Positions 17,378-25,054 are shown, numbered from the stretch's first letter. The stretch is DNA of 35,326 nucleotides from an uncultured Collinsella sp. (GCA_958451615.1 CAUDQR010000025.1:1-35326), one strand, 5' to 3'. The notes: generated by a model from the letters alone, not told the origin. Translations and numbers: made by a program.

Positions 17378-17458
17378 CGATACATACTGTCTGGCGAATC
17401 GTTTGTCAATGAATTCGGTGAACGGTAGTAAATACCGTTCAAGCGTATGTATGTATCG
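17378..17458 (+). repeat. Nested inverted repeats; possible three-way-junction leader RNA or operator set
   Basis: Outer arms CGATACATAC (17378-17387) and GTATGTATCG (17449-17458) are perfectly complementary over 10 bp. Inside them lie a 5-bp pair CGAAT/ATTCG (17395-17399 and 17413-17417) and a perfect 9-bp pair TGAACGGTA/TACCGTTCA with a 5-base loop (17419-17427 and 17433-17441). As RNA these three helices are compatible and would make a three-way junction. As DNA the central 23-bp palindrome looks like a repressor operator. The tandem GTAT repeat at 17445-17456 allows register slippage of the outer helix. Confidence 0.6.
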
Positions 17459-17480
17459 GTCGCCGAGCGCGGCACCTCAG

Positions 17481-17510
17481 TTGGGTTCGTCGGTAGGTAA
17501 GGTATATATC
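17481..17510 (+). promoter_or_regulatory. Candidate promoter of the nan operon
   Basis: TTGGGT (17481-17486) and the alternating TATATATC (17503-17510) give a 16-18-base spacing. A start near 17516 would leave a leader of about 60 bases before the binding-protein gene. If this is the main promoter, the nested repeats upstream act as DNA; a promoter further upstream (TTGACT at 17313 or TTGACG at 17351 have no good -10) would be needed to transcribe them. Confidence 0.45.
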
Positions 17511-17577
17511 GTCCGCAAGTTGCGCGGGGGCGCGTCTAGGTGCTCCCGGGTAAGATTCTCTATTGATAGGAGAAGAC

Positions 17578-19191
17578 ATGGCCATCATCAACAAGGGTAT
17601 GTCCAGGCGTTCGTTCCTCGGCCTCACCGGCAGCGTCGCTGCTGTTGCAGGGCTTGGTCTCACCGGCTGCGGTGGCAGCTCTAGCGACGAGGGTTCCGCT
17701 TCCGGTTCCACCGATTCCGCCAACCGTGGCGGCGGCGTGATCACCGCTGGTTCCGCTTACGCTCCGTCCAGCTTCGATCCCGCCAGCACCGGCTCCGCAG
17801 TGGGCCTGGGTGCCAACTGGCACGTCGTCGAGGGCCTCTACGGCATCGATTACCACGACTACAGCACCTTCAACGAGCTCGCCACCGACGATCCCAAGTC
17901 TGTGGACGACACCACTTTCGAGGTCACCATCCGCAAGGGCGCCAAGTTCTCCGATGGCACCGAGGTCACCGCTGACGATGTCGTTGCCTCCTACACCGCT
18001 TGCGCCGCTTCCGCTACCTATGCTCCGTTCTTCCAGCCCTTCGAGTCAATCGAGGCCAAGGACGCCAGCACCGTGACGGTCAAGACCAAGGTCCCCAACT
18101 TCTCCCTGCTCAAGGATCGTCTGGCCATCGTCCGCGTTACCCCGGCCACCCAGACCGAGGAGGATCGCGCCAAGCAGCCGATCGGCTCCGGCCCCTGGAT
18201 GTACGACTCTATCTCCGATACCGAGATCACCCTGGTTCCCAACCCCGAGTACAACGGTGAGTATGCTGCCGAGGATAAGAAGATCCAGTACAGCATCCTG
18301 ACCGACCCCACCGCTCGCGTTACCGCTCAGCAGGAGGGCTCCACGCTCGTTATGGAGCTCGTTACCGCTGACGCCGTCGACCAGCTCGAGAGCGCCGGCT
18401 GCAAGATCGATAACGTTCAGGGTTTCGGCACCCGCTTCATCATGTTCAACGTCGCCAAGGAGCCTTGGAACAACGTCAAGGTCCGTCAGGCTGTCATGTA
18501 TGCGCTCGACACCGAGAAGATGGTCAGCAACACCTTCGCCGGCCTTGCCACCGCTGCCAGCTGCTACCTGCCCAAGAGCTTCACCAACTATCATGAGGCT
18601 TCCACGGTGTACAAGACCGACGCCAAGAAGGCTAAGAAGCTCATCGAGGAGTCTGGCATCACCCCGGGTGCCATCACCCTGCGCACCACCGACAACGAGC
18701 AGATTAAGGGCATGGCCGCCCAGGTCAAGAACGACCTCGACGCTCTCGGCTTCGATGTGACCATCCAGACCGATACCTCGCCGGCCACCTACGCTGCCAT
18801 CGACGGCGGCGAGGCCTACGATATCCTCCTTGCCCCTGGCGATCCTTCCTGCTTCGGCGCCGACCCCGACCTGCTGCTCAACTGGTGGTACGGCGACAAC
18901 GTCTGGATGCAGACCCGTTGCCCGTGGAAGGAGTCCGCTGAGTGGCAGAAGCTCCACAGTCTCATGGACGAGGCTCTTGCCGCCGAGGGCGACGAGCAGC
19001 AGAAGAAGTGGAACGAGTGCTTCGACATCATTGCCGACAACGCCGTTCTGTACCCCGTTGTCCACGTCAAGACCGTCTCCGCTTCCTGGGACGATCCGTC
19101 CACTGCGCCCAACGGCGAGGCCCTCGATGGCTTCAAGGGCATCGGCACGACGAGCATGTCCTTCAGGGGCGTTGCGACCGTCAAGGCGTAA
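17578..19191 (+). CDS. ABC transporter substrate-binding lipoprotein (family 5), probable sialic acid importer
   Basis: This 537-residue protein is an extracytoplasmic solute-binding protein of the oligopeptide/nickel class (SBP_bac_5). The N-terminus carries a twin-arginine motif SRRSFLG (residues 9-15) and a lipobox LTGC with C31 as the lipidated residue, so it is probably exported folded by Tat and anchored in the membrane. The mature part begins with a Gly/Ser linker and shows family features such as DGTEVTADDVVASY. ATG 17578 follows AGGAG (17568-17572). It is the first gene of the transporter block and is separated from the permeases by a 14-bp hairpin. The ligand is inferred from the nan genes downstream; peptide-family importers for sialic acid are known (SatABCD of Haemophilus ducreyi). 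A peptide ligand remains possible. Confidence 0.85.
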   Translation: MAIINKGMSRRSFLGLTGSVAAVAGLGLTGCGGSSSDEGSASGSTDSANRGGGVITAGSAYAPSSFDPASTGSAVGLGANWHVVEGLYGIDYHDYSTFNELATDDPKSVDDTTFEVTIRKGAKFSDGTEVTADDVVASYTACAASATYAPFFQPFESIEAKDASTVTVKTKVPNFSLLKDRLAIVRVTPATQTEEDRAKQPIGSGPWMYDSISDTEITLVPNPEYNGEYAAEDKKIQYSILTDPTARVTAQQEGSTLVMELVTADAVDQLESAGCKIDNVQGFGTRFIMFNVAKEPWNNVKVRQAVMYALDTEKMVSNTFAGLATAASCYLPKSFTNYHEASTVYKTDAKKAKKLIEESGITPGAITLRTTDNEQIKGMAAQVKNDLDALGFDVTIQTDTSPATYAAIDGGEAYDILLAPGDPSCFGADPDLLLNWWYGDNVWMQTRCPWKESAEWQKLHSLMDEALAAEGDEQQKKWNECFDIIADNAVLYPVVHVKTVSASWDDPSTAPNGEALDGFKGIGTTSMSFRGVATVKA

Positions 19192-19253
19192 GACTCGCTT
19201 GAGTCTGTATGCAGGATGTCGGTCGTTGGGACCGTATCCTCATAGTTGAAACA

Positions 19254-19287
19254 AAGACCCGGGCGACCTCGATGTCGCTCGGGTCTT
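19254..19287 (+). other. Intercistronic hairpin between binding-protein and permease genes
   Basis: AAGACCCGGGCGAC (19254-19267) pairs with GTCGCTCGGGTCTT (19274-19287) over 14 bp with one wobble. No T-run follows (GTAATGAG). Such hairpins typically stabilise the upstream message or cause partial termination, which would give more binding protein than permease. A smaller palindrome, ATGAGTA-N4-TACTCAT, follows at 19291-19308. Confidence 0.7.
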
Positions 19288-19348
19288 GTAATGAGTATCC
19301 GTACTCATATACCAGTTGGTCCTACCGACAAAAGAAAGGGGAGAGAAC

Positions 19349-20305
19349 GTGAACAACTTGCTACGTTTGATTGGAAGGCGTCTTGTGGCGCTGCCGATCA
19401 TGGCATTGGGCGTCACCGTCCTGGTGTTCTTCCTTATGTCGTTCTCCAAGACCGACCCCGCCTACACGGCGTTGGGTGACGGTGCCTCGCCCGAGGCGGT
19501 TGCCGAGTACCATGAGAAGTATGGTCTGGACGACCCCTGGCCCGTGCGCTACGTGCGCTATATGGGCGATTTGATCCATGGCGACATGGGCACCTATGGT
19601 GCTGCTCGCAACTCCGTTGCCAAGCGCATCTCCACGGCCCTGCCCGTCACGATGCAGCTGACCTTCATCGGCCTTGCCATCGGTGCGGTCGTTTCGTTTT
19701 TGCTCGGCGTCATCGCGGCACTGTATCGCGACAAATGGCCGGACCAAGTGATCCGCGTCTTTTCCATCGCCGGCTTGGCAACCCCGTCGTTCTGGCTTGC
19801 CGTTCTGTTGATCCTGCTGTTCTCTTCCTACCTTAAGGTGCTCCCGGCATCGGGTGCTCTGCCTCACTTCACCACGAATCCGGCTGGTTATCTGGGCCGC
19901 ATGATTATGCCCGCCATCGCCTTGGCATTTCCGCTGACGGGCCAGATGACTCGTATCGTGCGTACCGCCATGGTCGAGGAGCTCGACAAGGATTATGTCC
20001 GTATGGCTCGCGGCGCCGGCGTTCCCGAGAAGGTCGTCGTCGGCATCAACGTTCTTCGCAATGCGCTGATCACCCCGGTCACCACCCTCGGTCTTAAGAT
20101 CGGTTACCTCATGGGCGGCGCCGTCGTCATCGAGGTTATCTTCAACCTCCCCGGCATGGGCACCGCGATTCTGCAGGGCGTTCAGGGCAACGAGGCGAAC
20201 CTGGTTCAGGGCGTCGTTATCGTCGTTGCTCTTGCCTTCATCATCATCAACATCGTGGTTGACATGCTCTACCTGCTCATCAACCCGCGCATCAGGACGG
20301 TGTAG
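19349..20305 (+). CDS. ABC transporter permease, DppB/OppB type
   Basis: A 318-residue inner-membrane permease with about six hydrophobic segments. The first is at residues 10-31, followed by the long extracytoplasmic stretch TDPAYTALGDGAS...DDPWPVRYVRYMGDLIHGDMG that characterises the DppB subfamily. The EAA loop that contacts the ATPase is seen as EELDKDYVRMARGAGVP near residue 210. The start is GTG 19349 with AAGGGGAG a few bases upstream; the open frame continues 11 codons further but lacks a ribosome site. The next gene starts 3 bases after its stop. It forms the channel with the permease half of the downstream fusion protein. Confidence 0.92.
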   Translation: MNNLLRLIGRRLVALPIMALGVTVLVFFLMSFSKTDPAYTALGDGASPEAVAEYHEKYGLDDPWPVRYVRYMGDLIHGDMGTYGAARNSVAKRISTALPVTMQLTFIGLAIGAVVSFLLGVIAALYRDKWPDQVIRVFSIAGLATPSFWLAVLLILLFSSYLKVLPASGALPHFTTNPAGYLGRMIMPAIALAFPLTGQMTRIVRTAMVEELDKDYVRMARGAGVPEKVVVGINVLRNALITPVTTLGLKIGYLMGGAVVIEVIFNLPGMGTAILQGVQGNEANLVQGVVIVVALAFIIINIVVDMLYLLINPRIRTV

Positions 20306-20308
20306 ATT

Positions 20309-22324
20309 ATGGTAAAGATTCGAGAGAAGCAAACCGAGCAGCTCGAGAAGGCTGCCTCCAAGGGGCTCAAGCTCGGTGGCTGGAAGAAGATGACGCTGTC
20401 TTCTAAGATTGCCGCCGTCGTGTTGGTGCTGGTCGCCCTGACTGCGATTCTGGCGCCCCTTCTTGCCCCCTATAGCCCGGTCGAGATTTTTGCGGCTCGC
20501 CAGGCTCCCGGCAACGGATTTATCTTCGGTACCGACGATAAGGGTCGCGACATTCTGTCGCGCATGCTCTACGGTGGTCGTTACTCGCTGATTATCGGCT
20601 TTGGCGCCACTGCCATGGCTCTGGTCTGCGGCTCGGTCGTGGGCGCCCTTGCGGCGGTTTCGCGCAAGGCCGTTTCCGAGACGATCATGCGTATCCTGGA
20701 CATCATCATGTCCATCCCGGGCATCGCCCTCGCGGCCGTCTTCGTCTCCATCCTGGGCAACTCCGTGCCGTCGATCATCTTCGCCATCGGCTTTATGTAC
20801 ACTCCGCAGATTGCCCGTATCGTGCGCGCCAACATCGTGTCCGAGTACGGCGAGGACTATGTCCGCGCAGTCATCGTTTCCGGCGCCAAGGCTCCGTGGA
20901 TTTTGATCAAGCATGTTCTGCGTAACTGCATCGCCCCGATCATGGTCTTCACCGTTACCCTGGTCGCCGACGCCATCATCTTCGAGGCCTCGCTGACCTT
21001 CATCGGTGCTGGTATCCAGGAGCCCACCGCTACCTGGGGCAACATCCTCGCCGACGCCCGCGGCGGCGTGCTCGCCGGCCGTTGGTGGCAGGCGCTGTTC
21101 CCGGGCCTGGCCATCATGATCACCTGCCTGGCGCTCAACATCCTCTCCGAGGGCATTACCGACGCCATGGCCGCTGCTCCCTCCGCCGCCCTGGATCCGA
21201 CCGATTCCTCCAAGCGTCGCGAGGCCGACCTGCTGGTCTCCGACCCCGTTCGCGCCTACAAGGAGCAGGCCCAGTCCCTCTCCGCTCGCCTTGGCGCCCT
21301 GCGCGATGTCGAGCTCAAGCGTGACGATCGCCATGTGCCCGACGAGTCTGTTGAGCCGATCCTTTCGGTCCGCGATTTCTGCATTCAGTTTGATCATCAC
21401 GGTGATATCAACGTCGTCGACCATGTCAACTTTGACGTCCGTCCCGGCCAGACCATGGGCCTGGTGGGCGAGTCCGGTTGCGGTAAGTCCATCACCACGC
21501 TGGCCATCATGGGCCTGACCGACGATGACGAGCATCTTTCCGGCGAGGTCCTCTGGGAGGGCCGCGACCTGCTCAAGATGAGCAAGAAGGAGTGGTTCGG
21601 CCTGCGCGGTACCGATATCGCTATGGTCTATCAGGACGCCCTGTCCTCGCTCAACCCCTCCATGCTCATCTCTGCCCAGATGAAGCAGCTCACCAAGCGC
21701 GGCGGCACCCGCAGCGCCGAGGAACTCCTGGAGCTCGTGGGCCTCGACCCCAAGCGTACGCTCGAGAGCTACCCGCACGAGCTTTCTGGTGGCCAGCGTC
21801 AGCGTGTTCTGATCGCTATGGCCCTTACCCGCGACCCCAAGCTGGTCATCTGCGACGAGCCCACGACCGCTCTGGACGTTACCGTCCAGAAGCAGGTCAT
21901 CAAGCTGCTCAACGACCTTCAGGCCAAGCTCGGCTTTGCCATGATCTTCGTCTCGCATGACCTGGCGCTGGTCGCCGAGGTCGCCCATAACATCACGGTT
22001 ATGTACGCCGGTCAGGTTATCGAGCAGGCGCCCACCAAGGAGCTGCTCACTAACCCGATCCACGAGTACACCCGCGGTCTTCTGGGCTCCGTTCTGTCCA
22101 TCGAGAGCGGTTCGGGCCGTCTGCACCAGGTGCCCGGCGCCGTTCCGAGCCCGCGCGATTTCCCCAAGGGCGATCGCTTCGCGCCCCGCTCGAGCCATCC
22201 GCGCATTGGCCTGGACACCCGTCCGGTCTTCAAGCGCGTGCCCGGCACCGAGCACTTCTATTCCGAGCTCCCCGACGAGGTGCTCAAGGCAAATGGTTTG
22301 ACCCCTCACGCGGAGGTGATGTAG
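20309..22324 (+). CDS. ABC transporter DppC-type permease fused to a DppD-type ATPase
   Basis: The 671-residue protein joins two subunits that are usually separate. Residues 1-290 form a DppC-like permease (first helix about 33-52, GTDDKGRDILSRMLYG motif at 74-89, EAA loop EYGEDYVRAVIVSGAKAP). A charged linker (about 295-345) leads to an ATPase with Walker A GESGCGKS (387-394), signature LSGGQ (492-496), Walker B LVICDEP (512-518) and switch histidine H550. The C-terminal oligopeptide-type extension follows. The frame is continuous with no sign of a sequencing join. It pairs with the separate DppF-type ATPase encoded next, giving a transporter with two unequal ATPases. Permease/ATPase fusions of this kind occur in Actinobacteria. 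Confidence 0.93.
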   Translation: MVKIREKQTEQLEKAASKGLKLGGWKKMTLSSKIAAVVLVLVALTAILAPLLAPYSPVEIFAARQAPGNGFIFGTDDKGRDILSRMLYGGRYSLIIGFGATAMALVCGSVVGALAAVSRKAVSETIMRILDIIMSIPGIALAAVFVSILGNSVPSIIFAIGFMYTPQIARIVRANIVSEYGEDYVRAVIVSGAKAPWILIKHVLRNCIAPIMVFTVTLVADAIIFEASLTFIGAGIQEPTATWGNILADARGGVLAGRWWQALFPGLAIMITCLALNILSEGITDAMAAAPSAALDPTDSSKRREADLLVSDPVRAYKEQAQSLSARLGALRDVELKRDDRHVPDESVEPILSVRDFCIQFDHHGDINVVDHVNFDVRPGQTMGLVGESGCGKSITTLAIMGLTDDDEHLSGEVLWEGRDLLKMSKKEWFGLRGTDIAMVYQDALSSLNPSMLISAQMKQLTKRGGTRSAEELLELVGLDPKRTLESYPHELSGGQRQRVLIAMALTRDPKLVICDEPTTALDVTVQKQVIKLLNDLQAKLGFAMIFVSHDLALVAEVAHNITVMYAGQVIEQAPTKELLTNPIHEYTRGLLGSVLSIESGSGRLHQVPGAVPSPRDFPKGDRFAPRSSHPRIGLDTRPVFKRVPGTEHFYSELPDEVLKANGLTPHAEVM

Positions 22325-23152
22325 ATGAGCGAGACCGCAGTCAACGGCGTCGAGCCGATCATCTTCCTTGATGACGTCCACGTCACCTTTAGGACCCGTA
22401 CCGGCTCGATTCTGCACCCTAACCTGGTTCACGCCGTCCAGGGTGTAACGATTAAGCTCATGCCCGGTCAGACGATCGGCATCGTCGGCGAGTCTGGTTG
22501 CGGTAAGTCCACCACCGCCAACGTCATGTGCGGCCTGCAGGCCCCCACGAGCGGCAAGGTCTACTTTAAGGGCAAGGACGTAACCAAGCGTACCGCCGAG
22601 GACCGTCGCCACATGGGTCGCGTCATCTCGGTCGTGTTCCAGAACCCGGCCACGGCGCTCAACCCCCGCATGGTCGTTCGCGAGCAGCTGCTCGATCCCA
22701 TGCGCGTCCACAATCTGGGCACCGAGGCCGAACAGGAGAAGCGCGTCAAGGAACTCCTGGAGCTCACCGGTCTGCCCAGCTCCGCCGCCGAGGTTCTTCC
22801 CGGTCAGCTTTCGGGCGGCCAGCGCCAGCGCGTCGCAATTGCCCGTGCCCTGTCGCTGAACCCCGATGCCATCATCGCCGACGAGCCCACCTCGGCTCTG
22901 GACGTTTCGGTCCGCGCGCAGATTCTGAACCTGCTGACCGACCTTAAGAAGGAGCTCGGCCTGGCCATGGTGTTCATCAGCCATGACATCCAAACGGTCC
23001 GCTATATCTCTGACGACATCATCGTTATGAATGGCGGCAAGATCGTCGAGCAGGGCGAGGCCAAGCAGGTCTTCCAGCACCCTCAGGACCCCTACACCAA
23101 GATGCTGCTCGGTGCTGCGCCGTCGCTGCTGCATCCCAAGCTCGGCGAGTAG
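22325..23152 (+). CDS. ABC transporter ATP-binding protein, DppF/OppF type
   Basis: A 275-residue cytoplasmic ATPase with Walker A GESGCGKS (55-62), Q-loop VFQNP, signature QLSGGQRQR, Walker B AIIADEP and the switch histidine in FISHD. The ending PYTKMLLGAAPSLLHPK is the typical C-terminal part of DppF-like subunits. The ATG follows the TAG of the fusion gene directly (TAGATG), with GGAGGTGAT 4 bases before the start inside the previous gene, so translation is coupled. It completes the importer: binding lipoprotein, DppB permease, DppC-DppD fusion and this subunit. The sugar substrate is inferred from context. Confidence 0.92.
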   Translation: MSETAVNGVEPIIFLDDVHVTFRTRTGSILHPNLVHAVQGVTIKLMPGQTIGIVGESGCGKSTTANVMCGLQAPTSGKVYFKGKDVTKRTAEDRRHMGRVISVVFQNPATALNPRMVVREQLLDPMRVHNLGTEAEQEKRVKELLELTGLPSSAAEVLPGQLSGGQRQRVAIARALSLNPDAIIADEPTSALDVSVRAQILNLLTDLKKELGLAMVFISHDIQTVRYISDDIIVMNGGKIVEQGEAKQVFQHPQDPYTKMLLGAAPSLLHPKLGE

Positions 23153-23168
23153 CCTCGCTTTCCCTCCC

Positions 23169-23196
23169 GTGCGCCCGGTTCCCTTGCCGGGCGCAC
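23169..23196 (+). other. Intercistronic hairpin before the esterase gene
   Basis: GTGCGCCCGG (23169-23178) and CCGGGCGCAC (23187-23196) form a perfect 10-bp GC-rich stem with an 8-base loop. CTCCGTT follows rather than a T-run, so it is probably not an efficient intrinsic terminator and marks the border between transporter and enzyme genes. Confidence 0.65.
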
Positions 23197-23232
23197 CTCC
23201 GTTGCGATTTCGAAAGGTTGGGTTCACGAGCC

Positions 23233-24210
23233 ATGCCAAGTGCTCAGGAGCTACAACAGCAATTTGGTGGGTATCGGGGCGCCATGCCCCGTCCATCAGA
23301 TTTCGATCTCTTTTGGAAGGACCGCATGACCGAGGCCGACGCCGTCGGGCTTGACTATGCGATCGAGACGGCATCGGTCACCGATGCCGTGACCTGCCAG
23401 CTTTTCGACCTCTGGTATACCGGCATGTGTGGCGCTCGCCTGCATGCCAAGTACCTTAAACCCGTCTCGGACGAGCCCGTGCCATTGGTACTTCAGTTCC
23501 ATGGGTATCCGGGTGCAAGCCGCAGCTGGTTTGAGCAGGCGTCGTTTGCGGGCATGGGCATGGCACTCATCGCCCTCGACTGCCCCGGCCAAGGAGGTCC
23601 CTCCGAGGACATTGGTGGATTTGAGGGCACAACGGTCGCGGGCCATATCGTCGCCGGTATCGACGGCGATCCGGCCAACCTCTACTATGTCCGCTTGCAC
23701 CAAGATATTCGCATCCTGTGCCGCATCGTTCGCGAGCTCGAGGGTATCGATCTTGCCCGTGTGTTTGTGAACGGCGCGTCGCAGGGCGGCGGTTTGGGCA
23801 TTGCGACCTGTGCACTTAACAGCGAGCTTATCAATCGCGCCGCCATCCTCTATCCCTTCCTGTCGGATTTCCGCCTGGTCTGGGATTTGGATGCCGACGA
23901 CATTGCCTACGAGGGCCTGCGCTATTGGTCTCGCTGGTTTGACGAGGACTCGACTCGTATCGACGAAGCCTATGCCAAGCTGGCGTACTTCGATTCCAAG
24001 AACTTTGCCCCTATGGTCAAATGCCCCGTTCTGTTTGGCACCGGCACAGCCGATACCGTCTGTCCGCCAGCGACGCAGTTTGCGGTCTATAACAACCTGA
24101 CCTGTGAAAAGCGTCATGAGTTCTTTGAAGGCTTTGGCCACGAGGAGATTCAGGATTTTGACGATCTGATCATTCCGTTTTTCTGCAAGGGAGGGGAGGC
24201 TCATGTCTAA
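23233..24210 (+). CDS. CE7-type (acetyl xylan esterase family) acetylesterase, probable sialate O-acetylesterase
   Basis: This 325-residue alpha/beta hydrolase has no signal peptide and should be cytoplasmic. CE7 features are visible: oxyanion-hole motif FHGYPG (89-94), PGQGGPS (118-124), nucleophile S183 in GASQGGG, catalytic D274 in GTADTV and H303 in FGHEEI. CE7 enzymes remove acetyl groups from sugars and antibiotics. Lying between a nan transporter and nan enzymes, it probably removes O-acetyl groups from imported sialic acid so that the lyase can act. ATG 23233 starts the family sequence; a TTG at 23218 directly after GAAAGG could add five residues. Its stop overlaps the next gene by 8 bases. 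Acetyl-xylan or other sugar esters are alternative substrates. Confidence 0.82.
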   Translation: MPSAQELQQQFGGYRGAMPRPSDFDLFWKDRMTEADAVGLDYAIETASVTDAVTCQLFDLWYTGMCGARLHAKYLKPVSDEPVPLVLQFHGYPGASRSWFEQASFAGMGMALIALDCPGQGGPSEDIGGFEGTTVAGHIVAGIDGDPANLYYVRLHQDIRILCRIVRELEGIDLARVFVNGASQGGGLGIATCALNSELINRAAILYPFLSDFRLVWDLDADDIAYEGLRYWSRWFDEDSTRIDEAYAKLAYFDSKNFAPMVKCPVLFGTGTADTVCPPATQFAVYNNLTCEKRHEFFEGFGHEEIQDFDDLIIPFFCKGGEAHV

Positions 24211-25054
24211 GTGCGAGAGCAATGTCAATGAGCTGATTGTCTCCGACCTTGTGGGGATTCCCGGAACGGTCTCGTCAAGGCTCGCTGATTTCCGGGATTG
24301 GCGCGGTGATGCTTCTGCGGATGTTTCCGAATTAGAGATAGCCGCTTCGGACCTTGAGGTTTGCGGGCCGAGTATTACGGCGATCGATTTCGCCAATCCG
24401 TATGCCCGCTACTCCGAGGTTTCCTTTGAGCTTAGTGGCGATGTGGTCCACGCGCGTTTGATCGAGCCTGCCGGTCGCGCCCGAGCATCCGAGCTTGTGC
24501 CGCTATGTCTGATGTTTCACGACATCGACCGACCCGTGCGGGGATGGCATCACATGACGAGGTTTGCGGCCATGGGATATGCCGTGCTTGCGCTGGACGA
24601 TGAGGCGATTGGATCCAGCGAGCTGCAGCAGGGGATTGCCTCTCCTGCTTTTGTCAAGCGCGTCCGTTGGGGTTGCGCGATGGCGAAGGTGGCGCGCAAT
24701 CTTGATGGCGTGGACCCCGACCGCATCTTTGCATGGGGCGAGGGCCTTGGCGGCGGAGTCGCGCTGGCGGTTTCTGCTCTGGACGAGCGGGGCCTCGCCT
24801 GCACGGCGGTTGCCAATCCAATTCCCGGTGGCCTCGAGGCGTTGTCGTCTCGGGTGCGTGGATCGGTGCTCATGGGCACATCGCTCATGGATGTCGTGAG
24901 CGATCCCAAGGGCCAGTTTGCCGTATTCAACGGTCTTGAGTGTGACCGGAGGCATGTCATCTATGCCAAATACGCTCATGAGCGCATCAATGCGTTCGAA
25001 AACGAAGTCATCGACTTTTTTAACCAAACGTTCTACCCGTGTTCTTTGGCCTAG
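24203..25054 (+). CDS. CE7-like paralogue lacking the catalytic serine (probable pseudo-esterase)
   Basis: A 283-residue alpha/beta-hydrolase-fold protein resembling the preceding esterase along its length. The nucleophile motif GASQGGG is GEGLGGG here, placing G181 where serine is required. The oxyanion motif HGYPG has become HDIDR, and PGQG is also lost. The aspartate (D230 in SLMDVV) and histidine (H259 in KYAHERI) positions, and the QFAVFNGLECDRRH segment, are still recognisable. The reading frame is intact and has GGGAGG (24194-24199) upstream of ATG 24203, overlapping the esterase stop. It is therefore a translated protein, not a decaying gene. It may be a binding or scaffolding partner of the active esterase; hydrolase activity is unlikely. 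Confidence 0.75.
   Translation: MSKCESNVNELIVSDLVGIPGTVSSRLADFRDWRGDASADVSELEIAASDLEVCGPSITAIDFANPYARYSEVSFELSGDVVHARLIEPAGRARASELVPLCLMFHDIDRPVRGWHHMTRFAAMGYAVLALDDEAIGSSELQQGIASPAFVKRVRWGCAMAKVARNLDGVDPDRIFAWGEGLGGGVALAVSALDERGLACTAVANPIPGGLEALSSRVRGSVLMGTSLMDVVSDPKGQFAVFNGLECDRRHVIYAKYAHERINAFENEVIDFFNQTFYPCSLA

Larger units (their letters stand above)
17213..17577 (+). other. 365-bp non-coding regulatory region before the nan operon
   Basis: No gene is seen here. The region holds a long inverted repeat right after uvrC (17234-17264), an AAACGTTT-centred palindrome (17305-17314), a nested set of inverted repeats (17378-17458) and a candidate promoter (17481-17510). The hexamer ATACAT or its complement ATGTAT occurs five times: 17234, 17259, 17380, 17447 and 17451. 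Such repeat density is typical of a multi-site operator or a structured leader RNA. It is lower in GC than the flanking genes. Confidence 0.75.

Noticed and set aside
19361..23374. A 1337-codon open frame on the minus strand across the transporter genes
   Set aside because: It mirrors the strongly codon-biased plus-strand genes, has no family motifs and runs through four well-supported genes and a hairpin. It is an antisense shadow of GC-rich coding sequence.
24203..25054. Calling the second esterase-like gene a pseudogene
   Set aside because: The frame is complete, has a good ribosome site and is translationally coupled. Only active-site residues are changed, so a pseudoenzyme is a better description.
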